A stretch of DNA of 42,898 nucleotides from Prevotella sp. (GCA_024688365.1 JAILEG010000047.1:1-42898); one strand, 5' to 3'. Positions 9,133 through 16,089 are shown, counted from the first letter of the stretch. Numbers and translations: made by a program. Notes: a model not told the origin generated them from the sequence alone.

Positions 9133-9915
9133 ATGGAAATCAGTATTAATAACGAGACCTGCATCCGTTGCGGGCATTGTGCCGTGGTCTGCCCGGCTCA
9201 CATTTTTCAGCAGCCAGGCAAGCGTGAGCCCGTAAGCGTTGTCAACCCACAGACCTGCATCGTCTGCGGGCACTGTGTTGATGCTTGTCCTACCGACTCC
9301 ATCTCGCACAGTGCCATCAGCCTTGACACGCTGCATGACATCAATTATGATAACCTGCCCAGCCCCGAGCAGCTTATGGAACTGATCCATGCGCGCCGCT
9401 CCAACCGGTCAATGACTGACAGGCCTGTGCCGCAGGAAGCCATCGACATGATGACCGAGGCTGCCCTCTATGCGCCGACGGCTGCCAACAACCGTGGTGT
9501 TGAGGTGGTGACGATAACCGACCGGGAGCAGACTGACCGCATCATCCGCTTCACCCTTGACACCTTCTCAGCCAATGCTGACGCGCTCAGTCCTGTCATG
9601 CGTAAGGTGGTGGCCCATCTGCGTGACTATTATGAGCAAGGCGGTGATCCCATCCTGCGCAATGCCAAGTCGCTGATGCTCTTCACGTCTGACCATCCCT
9701 TTGGTGCAGCCGATGCCAACCTGGCTTATCAGAACGCATCGCTCATGGCGCAGTCGCTCGGCGTGAGCCAGGTATACATGGGTTATGTCTGCTCAGCCAT
9801 TCGGATGGCTGACCCAGCCAGGGTGGCGGAAGTATTCGGCACGCAGCACCCCATACATGCTGTCATGGCATTCGGCCTGCCTGCTTTCCGCTATAAACGT
9901 TACACGGAGCGGTAG
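9133..9915 (+). CDS. Nitroreductase with N-terminal 2x[4Fe-4S] ferredoxin domain
   Basis: This 260 aa protein begins with two ferredoxin clusters: Cys10, 13, 16, 20 and Cys42, 45, 48, 52, each CxxCxxCxxxCP. A nitroreductase-family FMN domain follows from about residue 78, with the signature ARRSNRSMTDRPVP and the FMN/dimer motif ALYAPTAANNRG. Such fusions take electrons from ferredoxin-like clusters to reduce an unknown substrate on FMN in the cytosol. It sits 25 bases after the flavin reductase gene and is followed by a strong terminator, so the two make a likely bicistronic redox unit. The physiological substrate cannot be read from sequence. Confidence 0.9.
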   Translation: MEISINNETCIRCGHCAVVCPAHIFQQPGKREPVSVVNPQTCIVCGHCVDACPTDSISHSAISLDTLHDINYDNLPSPEQLMELIHARRSNRSMTDRPVPQEAIDMMTEAALYAPTAANNRGVEVVTITDREQTDRIIRFTLDTFSANADALSPVMRKVVAHLRDYYEQGGDPILRNAKSLMLFTSDHPFGAADANLAYQNASLMAQSLGVSQVYMGYVCSAIRMADPARVAEVFGTQHPIHAVMAFGLPAFRYKRYTER

Positions 9916-9940
9916 GCTGGCATGCTGCCTATGAGGACAA

Positions 9941-9988
9941 ACAAAAGGGAGACCCTGCCAGATGACTCTGGCAGGATCTCCCTTTTGT
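9941..9988 (+). terminator. Terminator after the nitroreductase gene
   Basis: A long stem pairs ACAAAAGGGAGA plus CCTGCCAGA with TCTGGCAGG plus TCTCCCTTTTGT around the loop TGAC. The A-run on one side and T-run on the other make it usable in both directions, so it may also serve the minus-strand small gene. Confidence 0.85.
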
Positions 9989-10064
9989 CGTTTGTGTGTT
10001 GTGTCTTGCGCATGTCGGAACCGACAGGTGTGTGTCTGCGGTTTCCGAAAACAGTCGTTGTTTT

Positions 10065-10178
10065 TTAGTGTCTCTTCGCCTTACGGGCAAGTGCCTCACG
10101 ACGACTATTCTGAATCTGGAGGAAACGGACATCAAGACTGCTGTCGTGTTCCTTGTTCATTGTGATAAGTCTGTCCAT
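10065..10178 (-). CDS. Small basic protein of 37 aa, uncharacterised
   Basis: This is a short gene that length filters would miss. It begins at the ATG at 10178 (MDRLITMNKEHDSSLDV), carries a middle segment FLQIQNSRRE, and ends with the basic tail ALARKAKRH. It is soluble-looking, with no membrane helix; its C-terminal half could form an amphipathic basic helix that might touch RNA, DNA or ribosomes, which is inference. A -7 box TATCTTTG lies 31 bases upstream. I do not recognise a family. The main doubt is the lack of a clear TTG element and of any homology evidence. Confidence 0.5.
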   Translation of the reverse strand: MDRLITMNKEHDSSLDVRFLQIQNSRREALARKAKRH

Positions 10179-10209
10179 AATACTCTTTTTCTTAAATACT
10201 AACCGACTG

Positions 10210-10217
10210 CAAAGATA
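10210..10217 (-). promoter_or_regulatory. -7 box of the 37 aa gene
   Basis: TATCTTTG fits TAnnTTTG exactly, giving a leader of about 25 bases to the ATG at 10178. Confidence 0.5.
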
Positions 10218-10278
10218 AGTTGGCTGGTGGTTTTATCCTGTGTCTGCTCAGGTTTTATGCGGCAAAACGGTAAGTTTT

Positions 10279-10311
10279 TTGACATACATCAACAGGTTTG
10301 ACACACATCAA
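10279..10311 (+). promoter_or_regulatory. Two tandem FNR/CRP-like operators
   Basis: TTGACATACATCAA (10279-10292) and TTGACACACATCAA (10298-10311) each differ from the FNR consensus TTGATnnnnATCAA by one base. They repeat with a 19-base period. Their centres lie about 80 and 100 bases upstream of the transcription start predicted for the micropeptide genes, a place where CRP/FNR-family activators often bind. The same region faces the minus-strand 37 aa gene about 100 bases away. Confidence 0.6.
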
Positions 10312-10348
10312 ATAGATGGCTCTTTCTGCATGAAATTGAGGTTTCAGC

Positions 10349-10379
10349 TTGCCTGTGTGCGATAACATGCGTAACTTTG
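10349..10379 (+). promoter_or_regulatory. Promoter of the twin micropeptide genes
   Basis: TTG (10349-10351), 20 bases, then TAACTTTG (10372-10379): a complete Bacteroidota promoter. The leader to the first ATG is about 70 bases. Confidence 0.75.
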
Positions 10380-10454
10380 CAGTGTATTTAAAGAGAAAAT
10401 AAATAATAACAGCAGAATCAAACGGATTCCGCACAAAGAAGAAAGGAAACATTT

Positions 10455-10541
10455 ATGTTAGTATTTGGTGTTATCACTATCCTTGCCGCAACGCTTGCTG
10501 AGGTGCTGATCGTATCCAAGAAACTCAATCTTGGTGAATAG
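10455..10541 (+). CDS. Single-helix membrane micropeptide, 28 aa (first of a tandem pair)
   Basis: The frame begins MLVFGVITILAATLAEVLIV and ends SKKLNLGE. Nearly all of it is one transmembrane helix carrying a glutamate (Glu16) in its middle, followed by a short charged tail; the KK suggests the C-terminus stays in the cytosol. AAAGGAAAC lies just upstream of the ATG. The next gene encodes a clear paralogue. It sits behind a full promoter and two FNR-like boxes. I do not recognise a family. A size of about 30 aa, one helix and a buried acid resemble accessory subunits of membrane complexes such as CydX or KdpF, but there is no direct sequence match. Confidence 0.65.
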   Translation: MLVFGVITILAATLAEVLIVSKKLNLGE

Positions 10542-10599
10542 GCAGGAAGAAAGAGAGTCTTGACCGACAGAGAATAACTTTATAAACACAAGGATAACA

Positions 10600-10692
10600 A
10601 TGTCAGTATTCGGAATTGTAACTATCGCAACGCTTGCTTTTGAGGCTGTTGTCATGACAGGCCTGCTGATAGGAATGAAGCATGGTAAGTAA
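10600..10692 (+). CDS. Single-helix membrane micropeptide, 30 aa (second of a tandem pair)
   Basis: The frame begins MSVFGIVTIATLAFEAVVMT and ends GLLIGMKHGK. It aligns with the upstream peptide over the pattern M-x-VFG-[VI]-[IV]-TI..ATLA.E, keeping the mid-membrane glutamate (Glu15), and the two share the identical DNA block GCAACGCTTGCT. This points to tandem duplication followed by divergence, with both copies kept open and each with its own ATG. The gap between them is 58 bases and a terminator follows at 10753, so they form one transcript. The function is unknown; a small subunit or regulator of an inner-membrane complex is one option, a hydrophobic toxin another. Confidence 0.65.
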   Translation: MSVFGIVTIATLAFEAVVMTGLLIGMKHGK

Positions 10693-10752
10693 AAAAGATT
10701 TATTTATGGTTGGCTGACAGAAGCCATACCCGCAAAGAATCCATAAGACAGG

Positions 10753-10783
10753 AGCCGACGCACGGAAGTGTGTCGGCTTTTTA
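10753..10783 (+). terminator. Terminator of the micropeptide transcript
   Basis: AGCCGACGCAC-GGAA-GTGTGTCGGCT (one G-T pair) followed by TTTTTATTT. Confidence 0.85.
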
Positions 10784-10807
10784 TTTGCGGTAAAAAATGA
10801 ATTTTAC

Positions 10808-10838
10808 TTGCCATTCTCAGCGAAAAACCGTATATTTG
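10808..10838 (+). promoter_or_regulatory. Promoter of vsr
   Basis: TTG (10808-10810), 20 bases, TATATTTG (10831-10838). Confidence 0.7.
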
Positions 10839-10868
10839 TGGATGATATGAACATGAAAGATACGGCTG

Positions 10869-11366
10869 ATGGACAGACACTCCGCATCACAGCGGCACAA
10901 TAACATGGCCGCCATCAAGGGCAGGGACACGAAGCCGGAGTTGGTGGTGCGGCGATACCTGTGGGCGCATGGTTTCCGTTACAGGGTGAACAGCCCGCGA
11001 CTGCCGGGGCATCCGGATATAGTACTTCGGCGTTACCGTACCTGTGTCTTCGTGAATGGCTGCTTCTGGCACGGCCATGAAGGCTGCAAGTACTATCGGG
11101 TGCCAAGAACCAACACGGATTTTTGGGTCAGGAAGATTGCCCGCAACCAGGAGCGTGACCGGCAAGAACAACAGGAGCTGGCGCGGATGGGCTGGCACTG
11201 TGTGACAGTGTGGGAGTGTGAGCTGAAAGGGGAGAGACGTGAGCGGACACTGGAGTCGCTGGTATTCACGCTGAATCATATTTACCTGCAGGACCGTTCC
11301 ACACCTTATCGGTTGCCAGATGAGGATACTGACATCGGCATGGCGGCTGAATCAGATACCAAATGA
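10869..11366 (+). CDS. vsr: Very short patch repair endonuclease Vsr
   Basis: The 165 aa product carries the full Vsr pattern: SASQRHNNMAAIKGRDTKPEL at the N-terminus, the catalytic aspartate in LPGHPD (Asp50), FVNGCFWHGH with the metal/base histidines (His68, His70), and GWHCVTVWECEL near the C-terminus. Vsr nicks 5' of the T in T-G mismatches that arise when 5-methylcytosine deaminates. In E. coli it is paired with the Dcm methylase. No cytosine methyltransferase gene lies in this window, so it is an orphan here and its methylase, if any, is elsewhere. Its length is slightly above that of E. coli Vsr, with a loose polar tail. The next gene is also DNA-repair related. Confidence 0.92.
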   Translation: MDRHSASQRHNNMAAIKGRDTKPELVVRRYLWAHGFRYRVNSPRLPGHPDIVLRRYRTCVFVNGCFWHGHEGCKYYRVPRTNTDFWVRKIARNQERDRQEQQELARMGWHCVTVWECELKGERRERTLESLVFTLNHIYLQDRSTPYRLPDEDTDIGMAAESDTK

Positions 11367-11395
11367 TATGACTGATTGTTAAACAATTGATTATT

Positions 11396-12064
11396 ATGGT
11401 GTTTACAGAGATTCATTCATGTACTGAATTGATAGCTTTTATTCAGCAGGTGGGCTTCCTGCCTTTGCTGGAAAGTGGCATAACAGGGTTCTCAGCTGAG
11501 GATATTGTTGATGAGGACTGCCGCTATGTTATTTATCCTGAGGGTGGATGGGACTGGCCGTTGTGGAAGTGGAAAGGACAGATAGTGACGGATGGCGGTT
11601 GTGTGTATGGCAAGTTCTTCAACAAGAAGGCCGGATTCATCAGCAAGGAGTGGTGGGCCGACTTCTGCAACTACCGCCGCAGCAAATCGCCCATTCCTGC
11701 AGAAGATTCCATTGAGGATGCCATTCTCAGCACGATCAGCCTGAATGGCAGTATGATCACCCGTGACCTACGTGCTGCCTGTGGCTTCACGGGTAAGGGC
11801 ATGCGCAGCAAGTTTGACGGTTATGTGACCCGCCTGCAGATGGCATCGCGTATCGTCACGGAGGATTTTGTCTATCCACATGACCGTCATGGGCAGGAGT
11901 ATGGCTGGGGATGGTCGCTTCTCACTACCCCCGAGGTGCTTTATGGCAAGGCTGCCTGCCAGTGTGACAGCACTCCTGAGGAGTCGTTTGACAGGATGTT
12001 TGCCCATTTCCGCACGTTGCTTCCTGAGGCAACTGACCGGCAGCTCCTCAGGCTGATAGGGTGA
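11396..12064 (+). CDS. AlkZ-related winged-helix protein
   Basis: This 222 aa protein resembles the Bacteroidota proteins annotated as AlkZ-related (winged-helix DNA glycosylase-like family of E. coli YcaQ). Visible hallmarks are the N-terminal helix VGFLPLLESGITGFSAEDIV, then WPLWKWKGQIV, GKFFNKKAGFISKEWW, the RDLRAACGFTGKGMRSKFDG helix-turn-helix region, and YGWGWSLLTTPE. AlkZ proteins unhook interstrand crosslinks and remove alkylated bases; whether this shorter relative is catalytic is unknown. I chose the ATG at 11396 over an upstream TTG at 11387. It follows vsr by 29 bases, so the pair is probably cotranscribed as a small repair unit. Confidence 0.65.
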   Translation: MVFTEIHSCTELIAFIQQVGFLPLLESGITGFSAEDIVDEDCRYVIYPEGGWDWPLWKWKGQIVTDGGCVYGKFFNKKAGFISKEWWADFCNYRRSKSPIPAEDSIEDAILSTISLNGSMITRDLRAACGFTGKGMRSKFDGYVTRLQMASRIVTEDFVYPHDRHGQEYGWGWSLLTTPEVLYGKAACQCDSTPEESFDRMFAHFRTLLPEATDRQLLRLIG

Positions 12065-12143
12065 GGGGGATGACTGCTTTCAGTTTGTTCTGTCTCCGTC
12101 TATGAGCTGGTGAGAACGGTTCCTAAGCCAGGAAAAGAACAGT

Positions 12144-13043
12144 TCAGTCGGTTTTCAGCGATGCGAGATAGCCCGAAGGGGTTATGCCTGTCTCCTTCTT
12201 GAAGATGCGTGTGAGGTGCTGGGGATACTCAAAGCCCAGTCCGTAGGCAGTCTCGGCAACCGTTTTCCCGGAAGCTATGAGCATCTTCGCCCGCTCAATG
12301 ATGAAGCCCCTGATATAGTGGATGGGGCTTTCGCCCAAAGTCTTCCGGACGACATCGCCAAAGTAGCTGGCCGACATGCAGAGTTCTTCGGCGCAATACT
12401 TCACAGTGGGGACACCTTTGGCATGTTGTTTCCCTTGCCTGTAATACTGGTGCAACACCTCCTGGAAGCGGGCGAGAATATTGTCCCGGCTGGCAGTGTC
12501 ACGTTGGAACTGGCGGTCATAGAACCGGTTGCAGAAGTCGGAGAGCAGCAGTATATAGTCCTGGATGATGCGGTCGGCATGGGGTTTCCCTTCCTTCAGT
12601 TCCTGCCGTATGCTGGTCATGATGTGACCGATGGTGGCAAGCTCCTCCTCGGTCAGGCGCAGGGCCTCGTTGGTGTTATAGGAGAAGAAGTGGTAATGGT
12701 CAATGTTGCGCTCAAACTCTGTCCCATAGACAAACTCCGGGTCGAACAGCAGTGCCCATCCGTGATATTGCTCCACGCTCCCGTCGTCAGCCTTTCCGCC
12801 CACTTGTCCCGGCGCATAGGCCAGCAGGGCGTCCTCATCAGCGGCATACCTGCCTGCACCGTAGGCAAGGTCGGAGGGGAAATTGCGCTGGACGAAGAAT
12901 GCGTATACGTTGAAACGGTTGAGCGAATGGCGTATCTTGCCCACCTCATCGAAGTGAACGACCGACACATGCTGATGATAAGCCGGGGCACCAATGTCGC
13001 TGGCATAGTCATTGGCGGTGTTGATGATGAGCATTTCGTTCAT
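12144..13043 (-). CDS. AraC family transcriptional regulator
   Basis: The 299 aa protein has a ligand-sensing N-terminal region (residues 1-180, with a cupin-like strand pattern HQHVSVVHFDEVGKIRHSLNRF) and a C-terminal double helix-turn-helix AraC/XylS domain (about 200-298). Clear motifs are CAEELCMSASYFGDVVRKTLG for the first recognition helix and AYGLGFEYPQHLTRIFKKETGITPSGY for the second. It is divergent from the exported alpha/beta hydrolase and cyclophilin-like genes and probably controls them. The 162-base gap between the two starts holds the likely operators. The inducer is unknown. Confidence 0.92.
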   Translation of the reverse strand: MNEMLIINTANDYASDIGAPAYHQHVSVVHFDEVGKIRHSLNRFNVYAFFVQRNFPSDLAYGAGRYAADEDALLAYAPGQVGGKADDGSVEQYHGWALLFDPEFVYGTEFERNIDHYHFFSYNTNEALRLTEEELATIGHIMTSIRQELKEGKPHADRIIQDYILLLSDFCNRFYDRQFQRDTASRDNILARFQEVLHQYYRQGKQHAKGVPTVKYCAEELCMSASYFGDVVRKTLGESPIHYIRGFIIERAKMLIASGKTVAETAYGLGFEYPQHLTRIFKKETGITPSGYLASLKTD

Positions 13044-13169
13044 AGGCAGTGCATGTTTGTGGCTGTAAAGTTAGCCTTTTTATCTGAAAACACCATGCTG
13101 AAATCGAAAAACTATAAACATGGTAGGTTTAGCCATAATCCTGTTAAGCCAGCACTCTGATAATCTTCC

Positions 13170-13177
13170 TACCTTTG
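13170..13177 (+). promoter_or_regulatory. -7 box of the hydrolase operon
   Basis: TACCTTTG, 28 bases upstream of the ATG at 13206. The inverted CCATG...CATGG pair at 13092-13125 upstream is a candidate binding region for the divergent AraC protein. Confidence 0.6.
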
Positions 13178-13205
13178 CCGCAGTAAAAATACAAACATAA
13201 AGAAA

Positions 13206-14276
13206 ATGAAGAAAACAGTTTTATCAATTTTACTTATAGGTATGACAATGATGGCAAGCGCACAGAACAAGATGCAGGCAGCGATGCCCAGGCCGGCAAA
13301 GCTGCAGCTGACGGAGCAGTGGGACAAGGTGTTTCCACAGAGTGACAAGGTAGACCACAGAAAAGTGACGTTCGTCAACCGCTACGGCATCACGCTGGCA
13401 GCTGACATGTACACACCGAAGAACGCAACAGGTAAGCTGGCTGCGATAGCCGTGAGCGGACCTTTCGGAGCCGTGAAGGAGCAAAGCTCGGGCCTCTATG
13501 CCCAGACCCTGGCCGAGCATGGATTCCTCACGATAGCCTTCGATCCCTCGTTTACGGGTGAAAGCGCAGGCGAGCCGCGCAACGTTGCCTCACCCGACAT
13601 CAACACGGAGGACTTCTCTGCCGCAGTCGACTTCCTGTCGGTGCAGGACAATGTGGACGCTGATAGAATCGGCATCCTCGGTATCTGCGGCTGGGGAGGC
13701 ATTGCCCTGAACGCCGCAGCTATGGACACACGCATCAAGGCTACCGTTGCGTCAACAATGTATGACATGACCCGGGTGATAGCCAATGGCTACAACGATG
13801 TGGATGACAATCCAATCGCACGTCACAAGATGTTGGAAAACTTGAATTTACAACGCACAAAAGACTACAAACAAGGATTTTACGACCGTGCAGGAGGCTG
13901 TCTGAAACCGGGGGAACTTACCGATGAGACCCCACAGTTTGTCAGGGACTACACCATGTACTATGAGACCAAGCGTGGATTCCATCCCCGTTCAGTCAAC
14001 TCTACCGAAGGCTGGAACAAGACCTCAGCCCTATCATTCGTCAATCTGCCTTTCATGCAGCGCATAGGTGAGATACAGTCGGCCGTACTGGTCATGCATG
14101 GGGAGAAGGCGCACAGCTTTTATTTCGGCAAGACAGCCTACAGTAAACTGACGGGCAACAACAAGGAACTGCTCATTATCCCTGGGGCAACCCATACCGA
14201 CCTCTATGATGGCGGTGCGAGAGACTTTATCCCGTTTGACAGACTTGCCAAATTCTATCATGATAATCTGAAGTGA
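13206..14276 (+). CDS. Exported alpha/beta hydrolase with predicted Cys nucleophile (dienelactone hydrolase-like)
   Basis: The 356 aa protein starts with a Sec signal peptide ending at ASAQ (about residue 20), followed by an alpha/beta-hydrolase domain. The nucleophile elbow reads GICGWGG, placing Cys161 where most relatives have Ser; dienelactone hydrolase and the YcjY group also use Cys. The acid/His region is AVLVMHGEKAHS and PGATHTDLYD. It would cleave an ester, lactone or thioester in the periplasm; the substrate is unknown. It is first in a two-gene operon with a cyclophilin-like protein (1 base gap) and divergent from an AraC regulator. In related genomes this cluster often sits with oxidoreductases, which fits a small-molecule conversion role. 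Confidence 0.85.
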   Translation: MKKTVLSILLIGMTMMASAQNKMQAAMPRPAKLQLTEQWDKVFPQSDKVDHRKVTFVNRYGITLAADMYTPKNATGKLAAIAVSGPFGAVKEQSSGLYAQTLAEHGFLTIAFDPSFTGESAGEPRNVASPDINTEDFSAAVDFLSVQDNVDADRIGILGICGWGGIALNAAAMDTRIKATVASTMYDMTRVIANGYNDVDDNPIARHKMLENLNLQRTKDYKQGFYDRAGGCLKPGELTDETPQFVRDYTMYYETKRGFHPRSVNSTEGWNKTSALSFVNLPFMQRIGEIQSAVLVMHGEKAHSFYFGKTAYSKLTGNNKELLIIPGATHTDLYDGGARDFIPFDRLAKFYHDNLK

Positions 14277-14277
14277 G

Positions 14278-14613
14278 ATGGTCCTGACAGTCAATAATAG
14301 AAAATATACCGTGCAGCTGGCAGATACCGATGCTGCACGGGCTTTTGCCGACCTGCTGCCCCTCACGCTTGACATGGACGAGCTGAACGGCAATGAGAAA
14401 TACGTGTATTTAGGCAGCCATCTGCCTTCCAGCCCCCATTGTCCCACAGCCATTCATGCTGGCGACCTCATGCTTTTCGGCAGCAACTGTCTGGTGCTGT
14501 TCTATGAGTCGTTCCACACCCGCTATTCCTATTCCCGAATCGGTAGGCTGACGGCCGCTGAGGGACTGAGAGAGGCTCTGGGAACGGGCAGTGTGAGCGT
14601 GACGTTCGAGTGA
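14278..14613 (+). CDS. Cyclophilin-like fold protein
   Basis: This 111 aa protein resembles the cyclophilin-like fold family (PF18050). The opening strands VLTVNNRKYTVQLADTDAARAF, the segment LPLTLDMDELNGNEKYVYL, then HAGDLMLFGSNCLVLFYESF, and a final SYSRIGRLT..LREALGTGSVSVTFE are all diagnostic. It has no signal peptide. Members lack the catalytic residues of true prolyl isomerases, and their role is unknown. It starts 1 base after the hydrolase stop, so translation is coupled. Confidence 0.82.
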   Translation: MVLTVNNRKYTVQLADTDAARAFADLLPLTLDMDELNGNEKYVYLGSHLPSSPHCPTAIHAGDLMLFGSNCLVLFYESFHTRYSYSRIGRLTAAEGLREALGTGSVSVTFE

Positions 14614-14683
14614 TTCTGCCACATTCGGCTTTGCCGAAATTATCTTTTCATGCTCTTATGCTGCCTGACTGCGGGGAAATGAT

Positions 14684-14691
14684 TATCTTTG
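14684..14691 (+). promoter_or_regulatory. -7 box of the ion channel gene
   Basis: TATCTTTG, about 46 bases before the ATG at 14738. A CTG stands where the TTG would be (20 bases upstream). Confidence 0.6.
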
Positions 14692-14737
14692 CAATCGTCA
14701 TGGGCAGATGTCATGCTGCCCGGAAAAACGATAGACA

Positions 14738-15553
14738 ATGAACAGACCCTCTTGGACTAACAAGGATAATCTGTATCGGATTATCTTTGAGGCAGATACA
14801 CCAGCCGGAAAGATGTATGACATTATCCTCATCATAGGTATTTTTGCCAGTATCTTTACGGCTTTCATTGAGACCATCCCTTCGCTGGCCCACCTTTTCA
14901 AGGTGGTGCTGGAAGTGCTGGAGTATGTTTTCACGGTACTCTTCACGGTTGATTATTGCGCACGGCTCTACTGCTCGCCCAAGCCCAGGGAATATGCCCT
15001 GAGCTTCTTCGGTATTATTGACTTCCTGTCAACCATCCCTCCTTATCTTGCTTTCCTGCTTCCAGGTGTGCAGTACATGCTGCTGCTGCGCTCGTTCCGC
15101 TTCATCCGTATCTTCAGGGTGTTCAAGCTCTTCAGCTTTCTCAATGAGGGCTATCTGCTGATGGAGTCATTGAAGAAGAGCATGAACAAGATCATGGTCT
15201 ACTTCATGTTTGTCCTCATCCTTGTGGTCTGCATTGGCACGGTCATGTATATGGTGGAAGGCAACCGTCCGGGAACACAGTTCACTGACCTTGGCACTTC
15301 CGTCTATTATGCCATAGTCACCATGACCACCGTGGGCTACGGCGATATAACCCCACAGACGGGCTTAGGACGTTTCCTCTCTGGTTTCGTCATGCTGCTG
15401 GGCTACACCATCATTGCCATCCCGACGGGAATTGTCACAGCCACCTTTGTGGATGAGACGCAAAGCCCCGTGAGGCATGACAAGTGCCCACGGTGCGGCC
15501 ATAAGGTGAGCAAAGGCGACCGCTTCTGCTCTCAGTGCGGCGAGCGGCTATAG
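14738..15553 (+). CDS. Voltage-gated-type potassium channel with C-terminal zinc ribbon
   Basis: The 271 aa protein has six transmembrane helices. The S4 segment LRSFRFIRIFRVFKLF (about residues 118-133) carries arginines at three-residue spacing, as a voltage sensor should. The pore loop holds the K+ filter TTVGYGD (Thr197-Asp203). After the last helix the protein ends in a zinc ribbon: Cys250, 253, 264 and 267 (CPRC..FCSQCGERL). It would pass K+ across the inner membrane. The small metal-binding tail is unusual and could tie gating to metal or redox state or serve assembly; this is inference. The gene is monocistronic with its own promoter and terminator. Confidence 0.92.
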   Translation: MNRPSWTNKDNLYRIIFEADTPAGKMYDIILIIGIFASIFTAFIETIPSLAHLFKVVLEVLEYVFTVLFTVDYCARLYCSPKPREYALSFFGIIDFLSTIPPYLAFLLPGVQYMLLLRSFRFIRIFRVFKLFSFLNEGYLLMESLKKSMNKIMVYFMFVLILVVCIGTVMYMVEGNRPGTQFTDLGTSVYYAIVTMTTVGYGDITPQTGLGRFLSGFVMLLGYTIIAIPTGIVTATFVDETQSPVRHDKCPRCGHKVSKGDRFCSQCGERL

Positions 15554-15571
15554 CGGAAGGCCTGTGACCAG

Positions 15572-15610
15572 CAAGGTCCGCAACGTCTCATGAGGACATT
15601 GCGGACCTTG
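15572..15610. terminator. Bidirectional terminator between the channel and cupin genes
   Basis: CAAGGTCCGCAACGTC-TCATGAG-GACATTGCGGACCTTG, one mismatch in a 16-base stem, between convergent genes. Confidence 0.8.
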
Positions 15611-15636
15611 TTCTGCCAGGGACTCACAGTGCAGGA

Positions 15637-16089
15637 TCACCATTTCAGCTCATCACCCAGGATGACACCATCCTCCATCGGAGAGTCGCCGTCCTTGAAG
15701 CTGTCGGCCTTGTACTGGATGCAGAGCATCAGCATCTCGTCCTTTCCCGTGTTCTTCAGGGCTCGCTTGCCGGCTGGGGCCACGCGGACAATGCTGCCCT
15801 CGCTTACAGGGAACAGGTCGCCATCCACCTGATATTCGCCCTCACCCTTGAGGATGAAGTAAAGCTCCTCATGCGTCTTGTGTGTATGGAGGAAACCACT
15901 GTCCTGCCCTGGGACGAGCGTCTGGAAGGAAAGTTCGCTGCCTGTTGCCTGCAAGGCCTGGCCTACGAACACCTTGCCAGGAATCTCCACCTCACCCATT
16001 GGGAGTACGTAGTCCTTGATGTCACTGAGTTTTCCAATGTTCACTGCCGTGAAATTCTTTCCGGTCTTTGTTGTCTCTACTGTCTTCAT
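15637..16089 (-). CDS. Cupin-domain protein
   Basis: The 150 aa protein is a single small cupin barrel. Motif 1 reads HTHKTHEELYFILKGEGEYQVDG and motif 2 PVSEGSIVRVAPAGKRALKN; the first supplies His and Glu metal ligands, while the usual second-motif His is replaced near GKRALKN. The function is unspecific: a metal-dependent enzyme or a ligand-binding protein. I place the start at the ATG at 16089, because the upstream in-frame starts at 16167 and 16134 lie before or immediately against the -7 box at 16144-16137. It is divergent from an HxlR regulator with operator-like palindromes between them. Confidence 0.82.
   Translation of the reverse strand: MKTVETTKTGKNFTAVNIGKLSDIKDYVLPMGEVEIPGKVFVGQALQATGSELSFQTLVPGQDSGFLHTHKTHEELYFILKGEGEYQVDGDLFPVSEGSIVRVAPAGKRALKNTGKDEMLMLCIQYKADSFKDGDSPMEDGVILGDELKW

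Noticed and set aside
10455..10692. Type I toxin-antitoxin reading of the micropeptide pair
   Set aside because: I see no convergent antisense promoter or long complementary RNA over the frames. The idea is not excluded, but it is less supported than an accessory-subunit role.
12216..13160. Long plus-strand open frame (314 codons) opposite the AraC gene
   Set aside because: Antisense shadow; no domain, and it runs through the divergent promoter region.
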